Below, in pieces: positions 11,301 through 18,110 of a stretch of 49,273 bases of DNA. Origin of the DNA: Bacteroidota bacterium. Lineage in GTDB: Bacteria > Bacteroidota > Bacteroidia > Chitinophagales > Chitinophagaceae. Position numbers and translations under genes: made by a program. Below the pieces are notes generated by a model. That model did not search any database and had not been told where the DNA came from. It saw nothing but the letters and a program-made list of their open reading frames with translations. Where the stretch lies: NCBI GenBank assembly GCA_018268075.1, contig JAFDXH010000134.1, positions 1 to 49,273 of the forward strand. Reading direction: 5' to 3'. How positions within the stretch are numbered: position 1 is the stretch's first letter; the number at the start of each line of letters is the position of its first letter.

Positions 11301-11573
11301 TTTACCGCTACAATCAATAATTACTGCATCGGCAGGGGTATTTATTCCTGTGCCTACGGCAATTATTTTTTTATCTCGAATTACCAGTGTCGCTTTTTCT
11401 ATAGTCTTATTCGCATCTATTACAATTGTTGCATTTGTAAAAGCATAGGATCCTTCCAGCGGATTAGCAATTCCATTTACCGGAAACGTGGTCTGTGCCT
11501 GAATGTGATTAAAAAAAAGAGCGGATATGATAATTGTAACAATTAGCTTAACAGCAGCAGTTAATTTTTGCAT
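8325..11573 (-). CDS. Secreted two-domain amidohydrolase
   Basis: This 1082-aa protein carries two amidohydrolase-type modules in tandem after a signal peptide (ending near HIQAQ). The first module (about residues 40-430) has YPSFIDLFSDYG where the HxH motif should be, so its metal site looks lost. The second (about 620-1050) is intact: PGIIDEHSHIA gives HxH, TCHSYVQ and THILEG supply further histidines, and INSDDAE gives the catalytic Asp region. Between them is a low-complexity Pro/Gln/Met-rich linker (about 510-560). It is the first gene of an operon with a second amidohydrolase-like protein and an alpha/beta hydrolase. Dipeptidase- or imidazolonepropionase-like activity is plausible, but the substrate is unknown. 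Confidence 0.85.
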   Translation of the reverse strand: MQKLTAAVKLIVTIIISALFFNHIQAQTTFPVNGIANPLEGSYAFTNATIVIDANKTIEKATLVIRDKKIIAVGTGINTPADAVIIDCSGKYIYPSFIDLFSDYGITAPARTPRDFNFFAAPQLTSNTTGPVGWNQAIKPEINGALLFNANEKIAKTWRDAGFGTVLTQQKDGIARGTGTLVTLANQPDNLVMLKEKASANYSFSKGSSAQAYPSSLMGTIALLRQTYIDAAWYKNKPANEGKNISLQAWNETQNLPQIFDANDKWNCLRADRIGNEFGVKYILKAGGNEYQRIKEMAATKSSFILPLDFPQPMDVEDPNDARYVALADLENWELAPTNPAAFEDAGIKFCLTADGVKDSRTFWTNLRKAIDAGLSEKTALDALTKNPATFINAYDVVGSLENGKLANFIITNKPIFEDKAVILQNWVQGEKYAVKEDAWNAVGATYNLAITNLNGQTVKYLLDVKSAGNATLIGKDSLATKFSFDGKLVSINFSPVAPPHRNMGRKDSTVKMNDVSQQHTPKTTDALPQAHQPSDDQMPPNQRKQGMERIGNTRSMAGQITGPTIRLSGIASGDVWNGNGVDTSGNMIYWTATKIKDNVEKQDTAKKKKEKLKTDITYPMGAYGWEEMPKQQDILIKNATVWTSEKEGILQNTDVLVKNGKIAAIGKNLAANGALVIDATGKHLTPGIIDEHSHIATVSINEGAQSVTSEVRIGDNLNPDDINIYRQLSGGVTTSHILHGSANTIGGQTQLIKLRWGVNDTALKFAGADPFIKFALGENVKRTTSRNNNRFPDTRMGVEEVLTDAFTRATDYENALKAYASRGKNSTLLPVRRDLELDALVEIMNKKRFITCHSYVQSEIVSAMRVAEKFGFRFNTFTHILEGYKVADKLKAHGANASTFSDWWIYKMEVVDAIPQNASIMHKVGLNVAINSDDAEMARRLNQEAAKSIKYGLSEEDALKMVTINPATMLHIQNQTGSIKAGKDADLVIWNNDPLSIYAVPQQTIVDGIIYFDHERDLQLRKKIQEEKNRIIQKMVGEKKSGVSVVPAFASEQILLHCEDRGFGDQGDGGELEASTNNNHN

Positions 11574-11666
11574 AGAATAATTTTAAGTATTGAAGATAAA
11601 ATATAAGTTCATTTAAAATTGAAATTTTTGATAAACTTATATGAATGGTAAAATTTTTAAAGAGCC

Positions 11667-12542
11667 CTATAACCTTTCAATGATTGCCAGTGATTGTTTA
11701 ATTAATTTTTCAACTGTAGTAGCTGCATCTTTTGAAAAGGTTTTTGCTACTCGATTTGCCACGATGGCATTTAGACTCAGGCAATGATGACCTAACATTC
11801 TTCCTAGTCCATAGATGGCAGAGCTTTCCATTTCAAAATTAGAAATTTTGTAATCCTCAAATTGAAATCCTGTAAAATCATCCACCAATGTTTTGTAAGC
11901 AAGGTTTAATCTTAATACCCTTCCTTGAGGGCCGTAAAATCCTGGGCACCCAACGGTAATGCCGTGATGATAGTTTTCAGTGAATTGAGAAATAAGTTTT
12001 TTACTGCTGCTGAAAATATAGGGAATTACATTTCCTGATGATAGCCCTGTATGTTTTTTAAATGCATTTATGATCTCAAGTTCTTTTACTGTTTTTTCAG
12101 TTTCGTAAAAATGCATCACATTGTCAATTCCAAGGCCATGGGTGCCGGCTACAAATGAATCTACAGGAATTTCTTTTTGTAATGCACCAGAAGTGCCCAG
12201 CCGTATAATATTTAATGAACTGAGGTTTTCTTTTATAGTTCTTTTTTCAAAATCAATATTTACCAAAGCATCTAATTCATTCATGGCGATATCAATGTTG
12301 TCGGGGCCGATACCGGTACTCATAACTGTCAGCCTTTTTTTACCAACGAATCCAGTGTTGGTAATAAACTCCCGATGCTTGTGTGTAAAATCAATTTTAT
12401 CAAAATGCTTGCTTACGATAGGTACTCTGTCGGGGTCGCCCACCAGTATGATGGTGTCTGCAATTTCTTCGGGGCGCACGCCAAGATGATAGATAGCGCC
12501 GCGTTTATCAATAATCAATTCGGATTCAGGAATGAGTGGCAT
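11667..12542 (-). CDS. Nucleoside phosphorylase (PNP/UDP family, uridine phosphorylase-like)
   Basis: This 291-aa cytoplasmic enzyme phosphorolyses a nucleoside to base plus (deoxy)ribose-1-phosphate. Family motifs are present: ILVGDPDRVP near the N-terminus (phosphate-binding Gly/Asp/Arg), MSTGIGPDNIDI, RLGTSGALQ, and the ribose-binding FEMESSAIYGLG. Length fits the PF01048 family. It is divergent from deoC across a 451-bp intergenic region, which suits a shared role in deoxynucleoside breakdown: the deoxyribose-1-phosphate made here would feed DeoC after isomerisation, although no phosphopentomutase gene is in the window. An exact -7 promoter element sits upstream on the minus strand (12575-12582). 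Base specificity is not decided by the sequence. Confidence 0.88.
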   Translation of the reverse strand: MPLIPESELIIDKRGAIYHLGVRPEEIADTIILVGDPDRVPIVSKHFDKIDFTHKHREFITNTGFVGKKRLTVMSTGIGPDNIDIAMNELDALVNIDFEKRTIKENLSSLNIIRLGTSGALQKEIPVDSFVAGTHGLGIDNVMHFYETEKTVKELEIINAFKKHTGLSSGNVIPYIFSSSKKLISQFTENYHHGITVGCPGFYGPQGRVLRLNLAYKTLVDDFTGFQFEDYKISNFEMESSAIYGLGRMLGHHCLSLNAIVANRVAKTFSKDAATTVEKLIKQSLAIIERL

Positions 12543-12574
12543 ATTGAATTTTTAAAATAAGTAAGTGATATTTT

Positions 12575-12582
12575 CAAAGTTA
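12575..12582 (-). promoter_or_regulatory. Bacteroidota -7 element for the nucleoside phosphorylase
   Basis: Read on the minus strand the octamer is TAACTTTG, an exact match to TAnnTTTG. It lies 33 bp before the start codon, implying a leader of roughly 26 nt. No convincing -33 TTG was found at the usual spacing. Confidence 0.4.
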
Positions 12583-12694
12583 GGTATTACATCCAATTTC
12601 ATTTCTGTGCCTTTGTAAATTTCCATCTTAGTTAGTTGGGTAAAACAAAGAAGAGTGAGAAGTGAGAGCGTTAGAGGGTGAGAAGGGAACCCCT

Positions 12695-12792
12695 CTCCGT
12701 GGTTCTCTGTGTATTCTTCGTGGTACTCTGTGTAACAAAAAAAAGTATTGCACAGAGAAAAGCCAGAGGTACACACAGTTGCACAGAGAAAT
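12695..12792. repeat. Intergenic CTCTGTGT-type repeat with inverted copies
   Basis: Two degenerate direct copies of a ~20-nt unit (CCGTGGTTCTCTGTGTATTC, then TTCGTGGTACTCTGTGTAAC) are followed by inverted copies. TTCTCTGTG at 12703-12711 is mirrored by CACAGAGAA at 12751-12759 and again at 12782-12790. The rest of the 12543-12993 gap holds only the two promoter elements listed and no credible gene. Similar CTCTGTGT/CACAGAGAA intergenic sequences are familiar from other bacterial genomes as dispersed non-coding repeats. No open frame here looks protein-coding. Confidence 0.6.
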
Positions 12793-12967
12793 GCAATTTG
12801 ATTTGGCACTCTCCACTTTTGATTGATTCCTTTTTGCAGAAAAACTACAAAATCAGACCGGCTAATAAATAATAGAGTTGCCGACAGTATTTGCTATACC
12901 ATAATAGCAATAGATTCAGGATATGCTTCCCTTCTTTAAGGGGCTGCATTTTATCATCCTTTTGAAG

Positions 12968-12975
12968 TAAATTTG
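12968..12975 (+). promoter_or_regulatory. Bacteroidota -7 element for deoC
   Basis: TAAATTTG is an exact TAnnTTTG match 18 bp before the deoC ATG, which would give a very short leader. The upstream -33 region is only a T-run (TTTT about 20 bp upstream), so support is moderate. Confidence 0.4.
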
Positions 12976-12993
12976 TTTTTTATATAAATCAGC

Positions 12994-13908
12994 ATGCCTC
13001 AAAAAATGATTACTATTCCTGATTTTAGCCTTTCGCCAAGAATTGATAAAACAGGCATTGAAGAAAGAGCCGACCGCATTACCAAGCGCAGCATAAAGAA
13101 AGAAACTAAGGTAAATGGCCTAAAGCTCGTACTCAACATGATAGATCTTACCACACTGGAAGGAAAAGATACTGAAGGTAAGGTAAAGCAAATGTGCTAC
13201 AAGGCGGCACACTTGATGGATACTTATCCTGAATTGCCTACCGTTGCTGCGGTCTGCGTGTATCCATCTATGGTAGCTATTGCCAAGAAAATGGTGGAAG
13301 GCACTGGTATCAATGTCGCATCTGTGGCTACCGCTTTTCCTTCTGGACAGTCAGCATTAAAAGTAAAACTTGCCGATACAAGGTATGCCGTAAGCGAAGG
13401 TGCAGACGAAGTAGATATGGTTATCAGCCGCGGAAAATTTCTGGAAGGAGAATATAATTTTGTTTTTGATGAAATAGCCCAAGTGAAGGAAGCATGTGGT
13501 AATGCCAGATTAAAAGTAATTTTAGAAACAGGCGAGTTGATAACTTTTGATAAAGTGCGGCGTGCCAGTGATATCGCAATGTATGCGGGAGCAGATTTTA
13601 TCAAAACTTCTACAGGTAAAATAGCACCGGCCGCTACCTTACCGGTTACTTTGGTAATGTTAGAAGCTATTAGGGATTTTTATTATAAAACCGGAAAAAT
13701 GATTGGTATGAAGCCGGCGGGCGGCATTTCCAAATCAAAATTAGCACTCCATTATCTGGTAATGGTAAATGAAATATTGGGTGAGGAATGGATGAATAAC
13801 CATTGGTTTCGCTTTGGCGCCAGCAGCCTCGCCAATGATGTATTGATGCAACTGATGAAAGAAAAAACAGGAGTGTATCAGGGTAAAGATTATTTCGCAA
13901 TTGATTAA
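12994..13908 (+). CDS. deoC: Deoxyribose-phosphate aldolase
   Basis: DeoC cleaves 2-deoxyribose-5-phosphate to glyceraldehyde-3-phosphate and acetaldehyde in the cytoplasm. The Schiff-base lysine is in ADFIKTSTGK. The proton-relay residues are kept: the Asp in GADEVDMV and the second Lys in GMKPAGGI. The C-terminal phosphate-binding part (RFGASSLANDVL) is also present. At 304 aa it is longer than the ~250-aa E. coli type because of an N-terminal extension of about 45 residues, as in eukaryotic-type and many Bacteroidota DeoC proteins. It is followed by an aldehyde dehydrogenase able to oxidise the acetaldehyde, an ALDH-like protein, and a second deoC-like gene. Confidence 0.93.
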   Translation: MPQKMITIPDFSLSPRIDKTGIEERADRITKRSIKKETKVNGLKLVLNMIDLTTLEGKDTEGKVKQMCYKAAHLMDTYPELPTVAAVCVYPSMVAIAKKMVEGTGINVASVATAFPSGQSALKVKLADTRYAVSEGADEVDMVISRGKFLEGEYNFVFDEIAQVKEACGNARLKVILETGELITFDKVRRASDIAMYAGADFIKTSTGKIAPAATLPVTLVMLEAIRDFYYKTGKMIGMKPAGGISKSKLALHYLVMVNEILGEEWMNNHWFRFGASSLANDVLMQLMKEKTGVYQGKDYFAID

Positions 13909-14050
13909 TCAAGATTACAGAAAATGATGTTTAATTATATTTTATTTATTTGAAACAATGCAATAGAGATAGCAAGATAGGATTGAAGAATTTTTAATCA
14001 CCCTCAGAATCCTCTAAACTTTTTTTAACCTTCCTGAAGTTTTAAAAATT

Positions 14051-15538
14051 ATGGCAAAAAGAAATAATACACTCAAATTAAAGTTTGACAATGCACGAAA
14101 ACTGGCGCCTGCGCCTGAAAGCCGATCTTCCGCTACAATAGATGCACGGTACAATTTATTTATTGATGGAAAATTTACTCCACCTGCGAGCAAGAAATAT
14201 TTTGCTACAACTAACCCTGCCACAGATGAAAAACTATCTGAGGTAGCAGATGCCAATGCCGCTGATGTGGACAAGGCTGTAAAGGCTGCCCGAAATGCCT
14301 ACAATAAGTATTGGAAAAAAATGCCCGGAAAGGAAAGAGGAAAATACATCTATCGCATAGCACGCATGGTGCAGGAGCGGGCTCGGGAGTTAGCGGTAGT
14401 AGAAACGCTGGATGGCGGAAAGCCAATCAGGGAAAGCCGGGATTTTGATGTACCTACTGCAGCAAACCATTTCTTTTATTATGCCGGCTGGGCCGATAAA
14501 TTACCTTATGCATTTCCCGACAGAAAGCCCACTCCACTTGGTGTGGCTGCGCAAATCATTCCGTGGAACTTTCCGCTGCTGATGGCTTCATGGAAAATAG
14601 CACCGGCACTTGCAACCGGTAATACTGTTGTGTTAAAACCAGCAGAAACTACTCCGCTTACAGCTTTGTTATTAGCAAAAATTATTCAGGAAGCTGATCT
14701 GCCGCCGGGTGTAGTAAATATAATTACCGGCGCTGGAGCAACAGGGGCAGCTATGGTAAATCATCCTGATGTAAATAAAATAGCTTTTACCGGCTCTACT
14801 GATGTTGGTAAAATTATTCAACGCGCTATTGCCGGTACCGGTAAAAAAGCAACGCTGGAATTAGGCGGCAAGGCAGCTAATATTATTTTTGATGATGCCC
14901 CGATAGATCAGGCGGTAGAAGGAGTAGTGAATGGGATATTTTTTAATCAGGGGCATGTATGCTGCGCTGGTTCTCGCTTATACGTGCAGGAGTCGGTGAT
15001 GAAAGAAGTAATGCGGAAATTAAAAGATCGGCTGGAAACTTTAATCGTGGGCGATCCGATGGATAAAAATACCGATATCGGTGCCATCAATTCTAAACAG
15101 CAATACGATCAGATTAATAAATACATAAAGATTGGATTGAATGAGGGTGCAGAAATGTTTCAAAGTAGTTGCAGCCTTCCTAAGAAAGGATTATTCATTC
15201 CCCCTACTGTATTTACCAATGTAGCGCAGTCGAGCAGAATCACACAGGAAGAAATTTTTGGGCCAGTGCTCACCGTTCAAACTTTCAGGACTGATGATGA
15301 AGTGATTGAGAAGGCTAATAATTCCCCTTATGGTTTATCGTCAGGAGTATGGACAGATAAAGGTTCTAAAATATTTAATCTTACCACTAAGCTAAGGTCG
15401 GGCGTAGTATGGGCCAATACATTCAATAAATTTGACCCTACCTCTCCCTTTGGTGGATATAAAGAAAGTGGTTATGGCCGCGAAGGCGGATTGCATGGCC
15501 TGGCGCCTTATGTTTCACTTGAAAAATTTGAAGAATAG
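14051..15538 (+). CDS. Aldehyde dehydrogenase (NAD(P)+-dependent), ALDH16-like N-terminal half
   Basis: This 495-aa ALDH has the full catalytic set: the NAD-fold motif IIPWNFPLLMASWK, the general-base Glu in LELGGKAAN, the nucleophilic Cys in NQGHVCCAGSR, and EEIFGPVL. A ~35-residue basic N-terminal extension precedes the usual start of the fold (NLFIDGKFTPP). Placed after deoC, it most likely oxidises the acetaldehyde released from deoxyribose-5-phosphate to acetate. A second, truncated ALDH-like gene follows 63 bp later. Together they match the two halves of the fused ALDH16 family protein. ATG at 14051 is the first good start. Confidence 0.92.
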   Translation: MAKRNNTLKLKFDNARKLAPAPESRSSATIDARYNLFIDGKFTPPASKKYFATTNPATDEKLSEVADANAADVDKAVKAARNAYNKYWKKMPGKERGKYIYRIARMVQERARELAVVETLDGGKPIRESRDFDVPTAANHFFYYAGWADKLPYAFPDRKPTPLGVAAQIIPWNFPLLMASWKIAPALATGNTVVLKPAETTPLTALLLAKIIQEADLPPGVVNIITGAGATGAAMVNHPDVNKIAFTGSTDVGKIIQRAIAGTGKKATLELGGKAANIIFDDAPIDQAVEGVVNGIFFNQGHVCCAGSRLYVQESVMKEVMRKLKDRLETLIVGDPMDKNTDIGAINSKQQYDQINKYIKIGLNEGAEMFQSSCSLPKKGLFIPPTVFTNVAQSSRITQEEIFGPVLTVQTFRTDDEVIEKANNSPYGLSSGVWTDKGSKIFNLTTKLRSGVVWANTFNKFDPTSPFGGYKESGYGREGGLHGLAPYVSLEKFEE

Positions 15539-15601
15539 ATTTCTTTGTTGGGTGATTGCACACAAAATGAGTAATCATCAATTATTAAAAAATTAAGAAT
15601 T

Positions 15602-16552
15602 ATGGAAAATGTTCTGGTAAAAAAAGATAAGCAACTATCATCGGGTAATGGGGTAGAAAAGCCGCTGCAAAAAAGGTTGGAAGTTCTGAAAACATACAAA
15701 CTTTATATCGGCGGAAAATTTCCTCGTACAGAATCAGGCAGGTACTATCTGGCCGAAAACAAGAAAGGTGAAAAGTTGGCCAATATGTGCCTTGGGTCTA
15801 GAAAAGATTTTCGCGAAGCGGTAGTAGCCGCAAGAAATGCCTTTGGCGATTGGGGCTCACGTTCAGCCTTCAACCGCGGGCAAATATTATATCGTATTGC
15901 AGAAATGCTTGAGGGTAGAAAAGCACAATTTATTGATGAAATAATAAAGCAAGACAATACTTTAGAGGAGGCAAAGTTAGAGGTAGATGTAGCAATTGAT
16001 CGGCTTATATATTATGCCGGATGGTGCGATAAATTTCAACAAATATACAGCGCTGTAAATCCTGTTGCTTCGTCTCACTTTAATTTTTCCAGTCCAGAAC
16101 CTACGGGAGTTGTATCACTTATTGCTCCACAAAATTCCTCGCTGATAGGGATGGTTTCTGTGATTGCTCCAATTATTGCCGGCGGTAATACCTGTATTGT
16201 ACTTCCATCATTTTCAAAACCACTTTGCGCAGTTACGTTTGCTGAAGTACTTAATTCTTCCGACCTGCCGGGCGGAGTAGTAAATATTATCACCGGTAAG
16301 GTAAAAGAGCTATTGCCTTATTTTTCTGATCACATGGATGTAAATGCAATTGCTTATTGCGAAAAAAATGAAGAAGACAAAAAATTAATTCAGGATAAAG
16401 CTTCTTTGAATATGAAAAGAACCCAATTTTATAATACAAAAAATTGGTTGTCCGACCAAGGCCAATCGCCTTATTTTATTATGGATTTTCAGGAAATAAA
16501 AACCACCTGGCATCCAATAGAGAATATAGGGGGCACAAAAGGAGGCTATTAA
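15602..16552 (+). CDS. Aldehyde dehydrogenase-like pseudoenzyme (ALDH16 second-domain type)
   Basis: This 316-aa protein aligns by eye with the NAD-binding half of ALDHs: YKLYIGGKFPRTESG, VVAARNAFGDW, GVVSLIAPQNSSLIGMVSVI, and DLPGGVVNIITG. It then stops before the catalytic cysteine region, which is replaced by an unrelated tail ending GGTKGGY. The usual PWN is changed to PQN. It should not be an active dehydrogenase. In the ALDH16 family a full domain is followed by a truncated, catalytically dead one; here the two are adjacent separate genes, suggesting a split ALDH16 whose second part scaffolds the first. The frame is clean, so this is not a recent pseudogene. Confidence 0.8.
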   Translation: MENVLVKKDKQLSSGNGVEKPLQKRLEVLKTYKLYIGGKFPRTESGRYYLAENKKGEKLANMCLGSRKDFREAVVAARNAFGDWGSRSAFNRGQILYRIAEMLEGRKAQFIDEIIKQDNTLEEAKLEVDVAIDRLIYYAGWCDKFQQIYSAVNPVASSHFNFSSPEPTGVVSLIAPQNSSLIGMVSVIAPIIAGGNTCIVLPSFSKPLCAVTFAEVLNSSDLPGGVVNIITGKVKELLPYFSDHMDVNAIAYCEKNEEDKKLIQDKASLNMKRTQFYNTKNWLSDQGQSPYFIMDFQEIKTTWHPIENIGGTKGGY

Positions 16553-16577
16553 TATACTGGCAAAAAAAATTTAATGA

Positions 16578-16585
16578 TACATTTG
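16578..16585 (+). promoter_or_regulatory. Bacteroidota -7 element for the second deoC-like gene
   Basis: TACATTTG matches TAnnTTTG exactly, 26 bp after the ALDH-like stop and 25 bp before the next ATG. This suggests the second deoC-like gene can be transcribed separately from the upstream genes. The -33 position is weak. Confidence 0.4.
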
Positions 16586-16610
16586 CCGTTTTAAAAAAAA
16601 GAAAATTATA

Positions 16611-17276
16611 ATGAAAATTGCCCGTTATTTAAATCATACAGTTCTCAATCAGGATTGTTTGTTATCTCAAATTGAAGAAGCTTGTAAAACCGCGTTGGAT
16701 CAGGGATTTGCAAGTATATGTGTACCTCCGCTTTTTGTAAAGAAGACAAGAGAGTTGATCGCTTTTTCTGGTTGTAAAATTTCCACCGTCATAGGTTACC
16801 CCTATGGATATGCAGCTATAGAAGCCAAAGTCGCAGAAATAGTATTGGCTATTGTAGATGGCGCAGATGAGTTGGAATTAGTTGCAAATATATCTGCTAT
16901 AAAAAATGGTGACTGGAATTTTATTGCCAATGAGATCAATACTATATTGCCCATTATAAAAAGTAAGAATAAAACATTAAAAGTGATTATAGAAAGCGGC
17001 ATATTGGATGACGAAGAAATTATAAAATGCTGTGATATATATGGTGCAGCCGGTGTGGACTTTATTAAAACTTCTACAGGGGTGGCTTCCAAAGGCGCTG
17101 CTATTAGTGATGTTCAATTAATAAGAACCCATCTTTCGGATGCTGTATCAATAGAGGCCAGTGGAGGTATAAAATCTTATTCTTTTGCAAAAGAGTTGAT
17201 CAATGCGGGCGCTAATATTATTGGCAGCAGCAATAGTGTGATGATTGTAGAAGAAAATCTGGCTCAGGTGAAATAA
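16611..17276 (+). CDS. DeoC-like aldolase paralogue with altered catalytic residues
   Basis: This 221-aa DeoC-family protein retains the Schiff-base lysine motif DFIKTSTG and the barrel motifs ICVPPLF, VIGYPYG and IIESGIL. Two residues that take part in proton relay in DeoC differ. The usual GADEVDxV reads GADELELV (Asp to Glu), and the usual K-A/P-A/S-GG reads IEASGGI (Lys to Glu). The protein is also shorter than the 304-aa DeoC encoded 3 kb upstream and lacks its N-terminal extension. It may act on a different aldol substrate, be weakly active, or be regulatory. It closes the deoxyribose gene group. Confidence 0.82.
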   Translation: MKIARYLNHTVLNQDCLLSQIEEACKTALDQGFASICVPPLFVKKTRELIAFSGCKISTVIGYPYGYAAIEAKVAEIVLAIVDGADELELVANISAIKNGDWNFIANEINTILPIIKSKNKTLKVIIESGILDDEEIIKCCDIYGAAGVDFIKTSTGVASKGAAISDVQLIRTHLSDAVSIEASGGIKSYSFAKELINAGANIIGSSNSVMIVEENLAQVK

Positions 17277-17434
17277 GGGTTGAATGCCACTTTGCATTTA
17301 AAGGATAAATCGCTTCAGAGAATTTTTATATGAATTTCAAAAATGAAAACTTTTTGATAAAACTATATTTCTGAGACAACTATTTTTCTTTTTTATATTT
17401 CTATGTGGTATGTTTAATTAATAATGTTGACCGC

Positions 17435-17896
17435 ATGACCTATCGCAAATTTTTTTCTCTGCTTGTTTTTTTTCTGATGTGCCACATTGGTTTTGGCCAG
17501 ATTAAAGACTCAACACAACAAAATAACGCCGTTGTGATTAAAGACTACCGGTTAGATATACTTTCTAAAAGGGAGGCAGAAATTAATACAGCTATTTTAA
17601 AAAACCAGGCAAGGGCTGTAAAGGGCTACCGGCTCATGGTGCTCAACACTAGCAATAAAGATGAAGCTTTTAAAATTCGTACTCAATTACTTCAAAAGTT
17701 TCCTGAGCAAAAACTGTATATGTGGTTTGCAAACCCATACATCCGAATAAAATTTGGCAACTTTCGTACAAAAGAAGAGGCCGATGTGTATAAAAAACAA
17801 ATCAGTAAAATGCTAAACGGCGCTACAATTTACTACTTGCAGGAAACTGTAGAAGTGGATCCAGGTCCAGATTTTAATCCTGATGATATGAAATAG
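17435..17896 (+). CDS. Secreted SPOR-domain protein
   Basis: The SPOR domain binds denuded peptidoglycan at division sites. The C-terminal ~90 residues show its pattern: GYRLMVLNTSNKDEAFKIRT, LQKFPEQKLYMWFANPYIRI, then FGNFRTKEEADVYKKQI. The start was taken as the internal ATG (MTYRKFFSLLVFFLMCHIGF) because it begins a good signal peptide ending at GQ; an upstream in-frame start at 17405 would add 10 unhelpful residues. It stands alone between deoC-like and M20 genes. A role in envelope or septal peptidoglycan is inferred from the domain only. Confidence 0.75.
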   Translation: MTYRKFFSLLVFFLMCHIGFGQIKDSTQQNNAVVIKDYRLDILSKREAEINTAILKNQARAVKGYRLMVLNTSNKDEAFKIRTQLLQKFPEQKLYMWFANPYIRIKFGNFRTKEEADVYKKQISKMLNGATIYYLQETVEVDPGPDFNPDDMK

Positions 17897-18022
17897 TAGT
17901 GCGATCAATTCAGGATTATGTTTTCATCATTTTTCTTCCTTTATTAAATCTATGAGGGCGCTTTACAATCTTTATTTGTAAAGTAATCTCAATTAGCTGT
18001 ATTATCCTTTTGGCAATCGCCT

Positions 18023-18030
18023 TACATTTG
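18023..18030 (+). promoter_or_regulatory. Bacteroidota -7 element upstream of the M20 gene
   Basis: TACATTTG is an exact TAnnTTTG match 80 bp before the ATG. A small hairpin (CTTTACAA 17961-17968, TTGTAAAG 17976-17983) lies just upstream. The -33 spacing is not convincing. Confidence 0.35.
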
Positions 18031-18110
18031 TGTAAATAAAGAGAGAGCGATCAGTTGACAAGAAGAATATTTTTTGAAAATCTTCTTTTTTATTTGTCTC
18101 AATAAAAATT

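Noticed and set aside
12678-12872. Short open frames across the deoC/nucleoside phosphorylase gap
   Set aside because: They run through the CTCTGTGT repeat on both strands and have no protein-like features.
15602-16552. ALDH-like gene as a frameshifted pseudogene of the upstream ALDH
   Set aside because: It has a clean full-length frame with its own N-terminus and diverged sequence, and fits the ALDH16 second-domain pattern.
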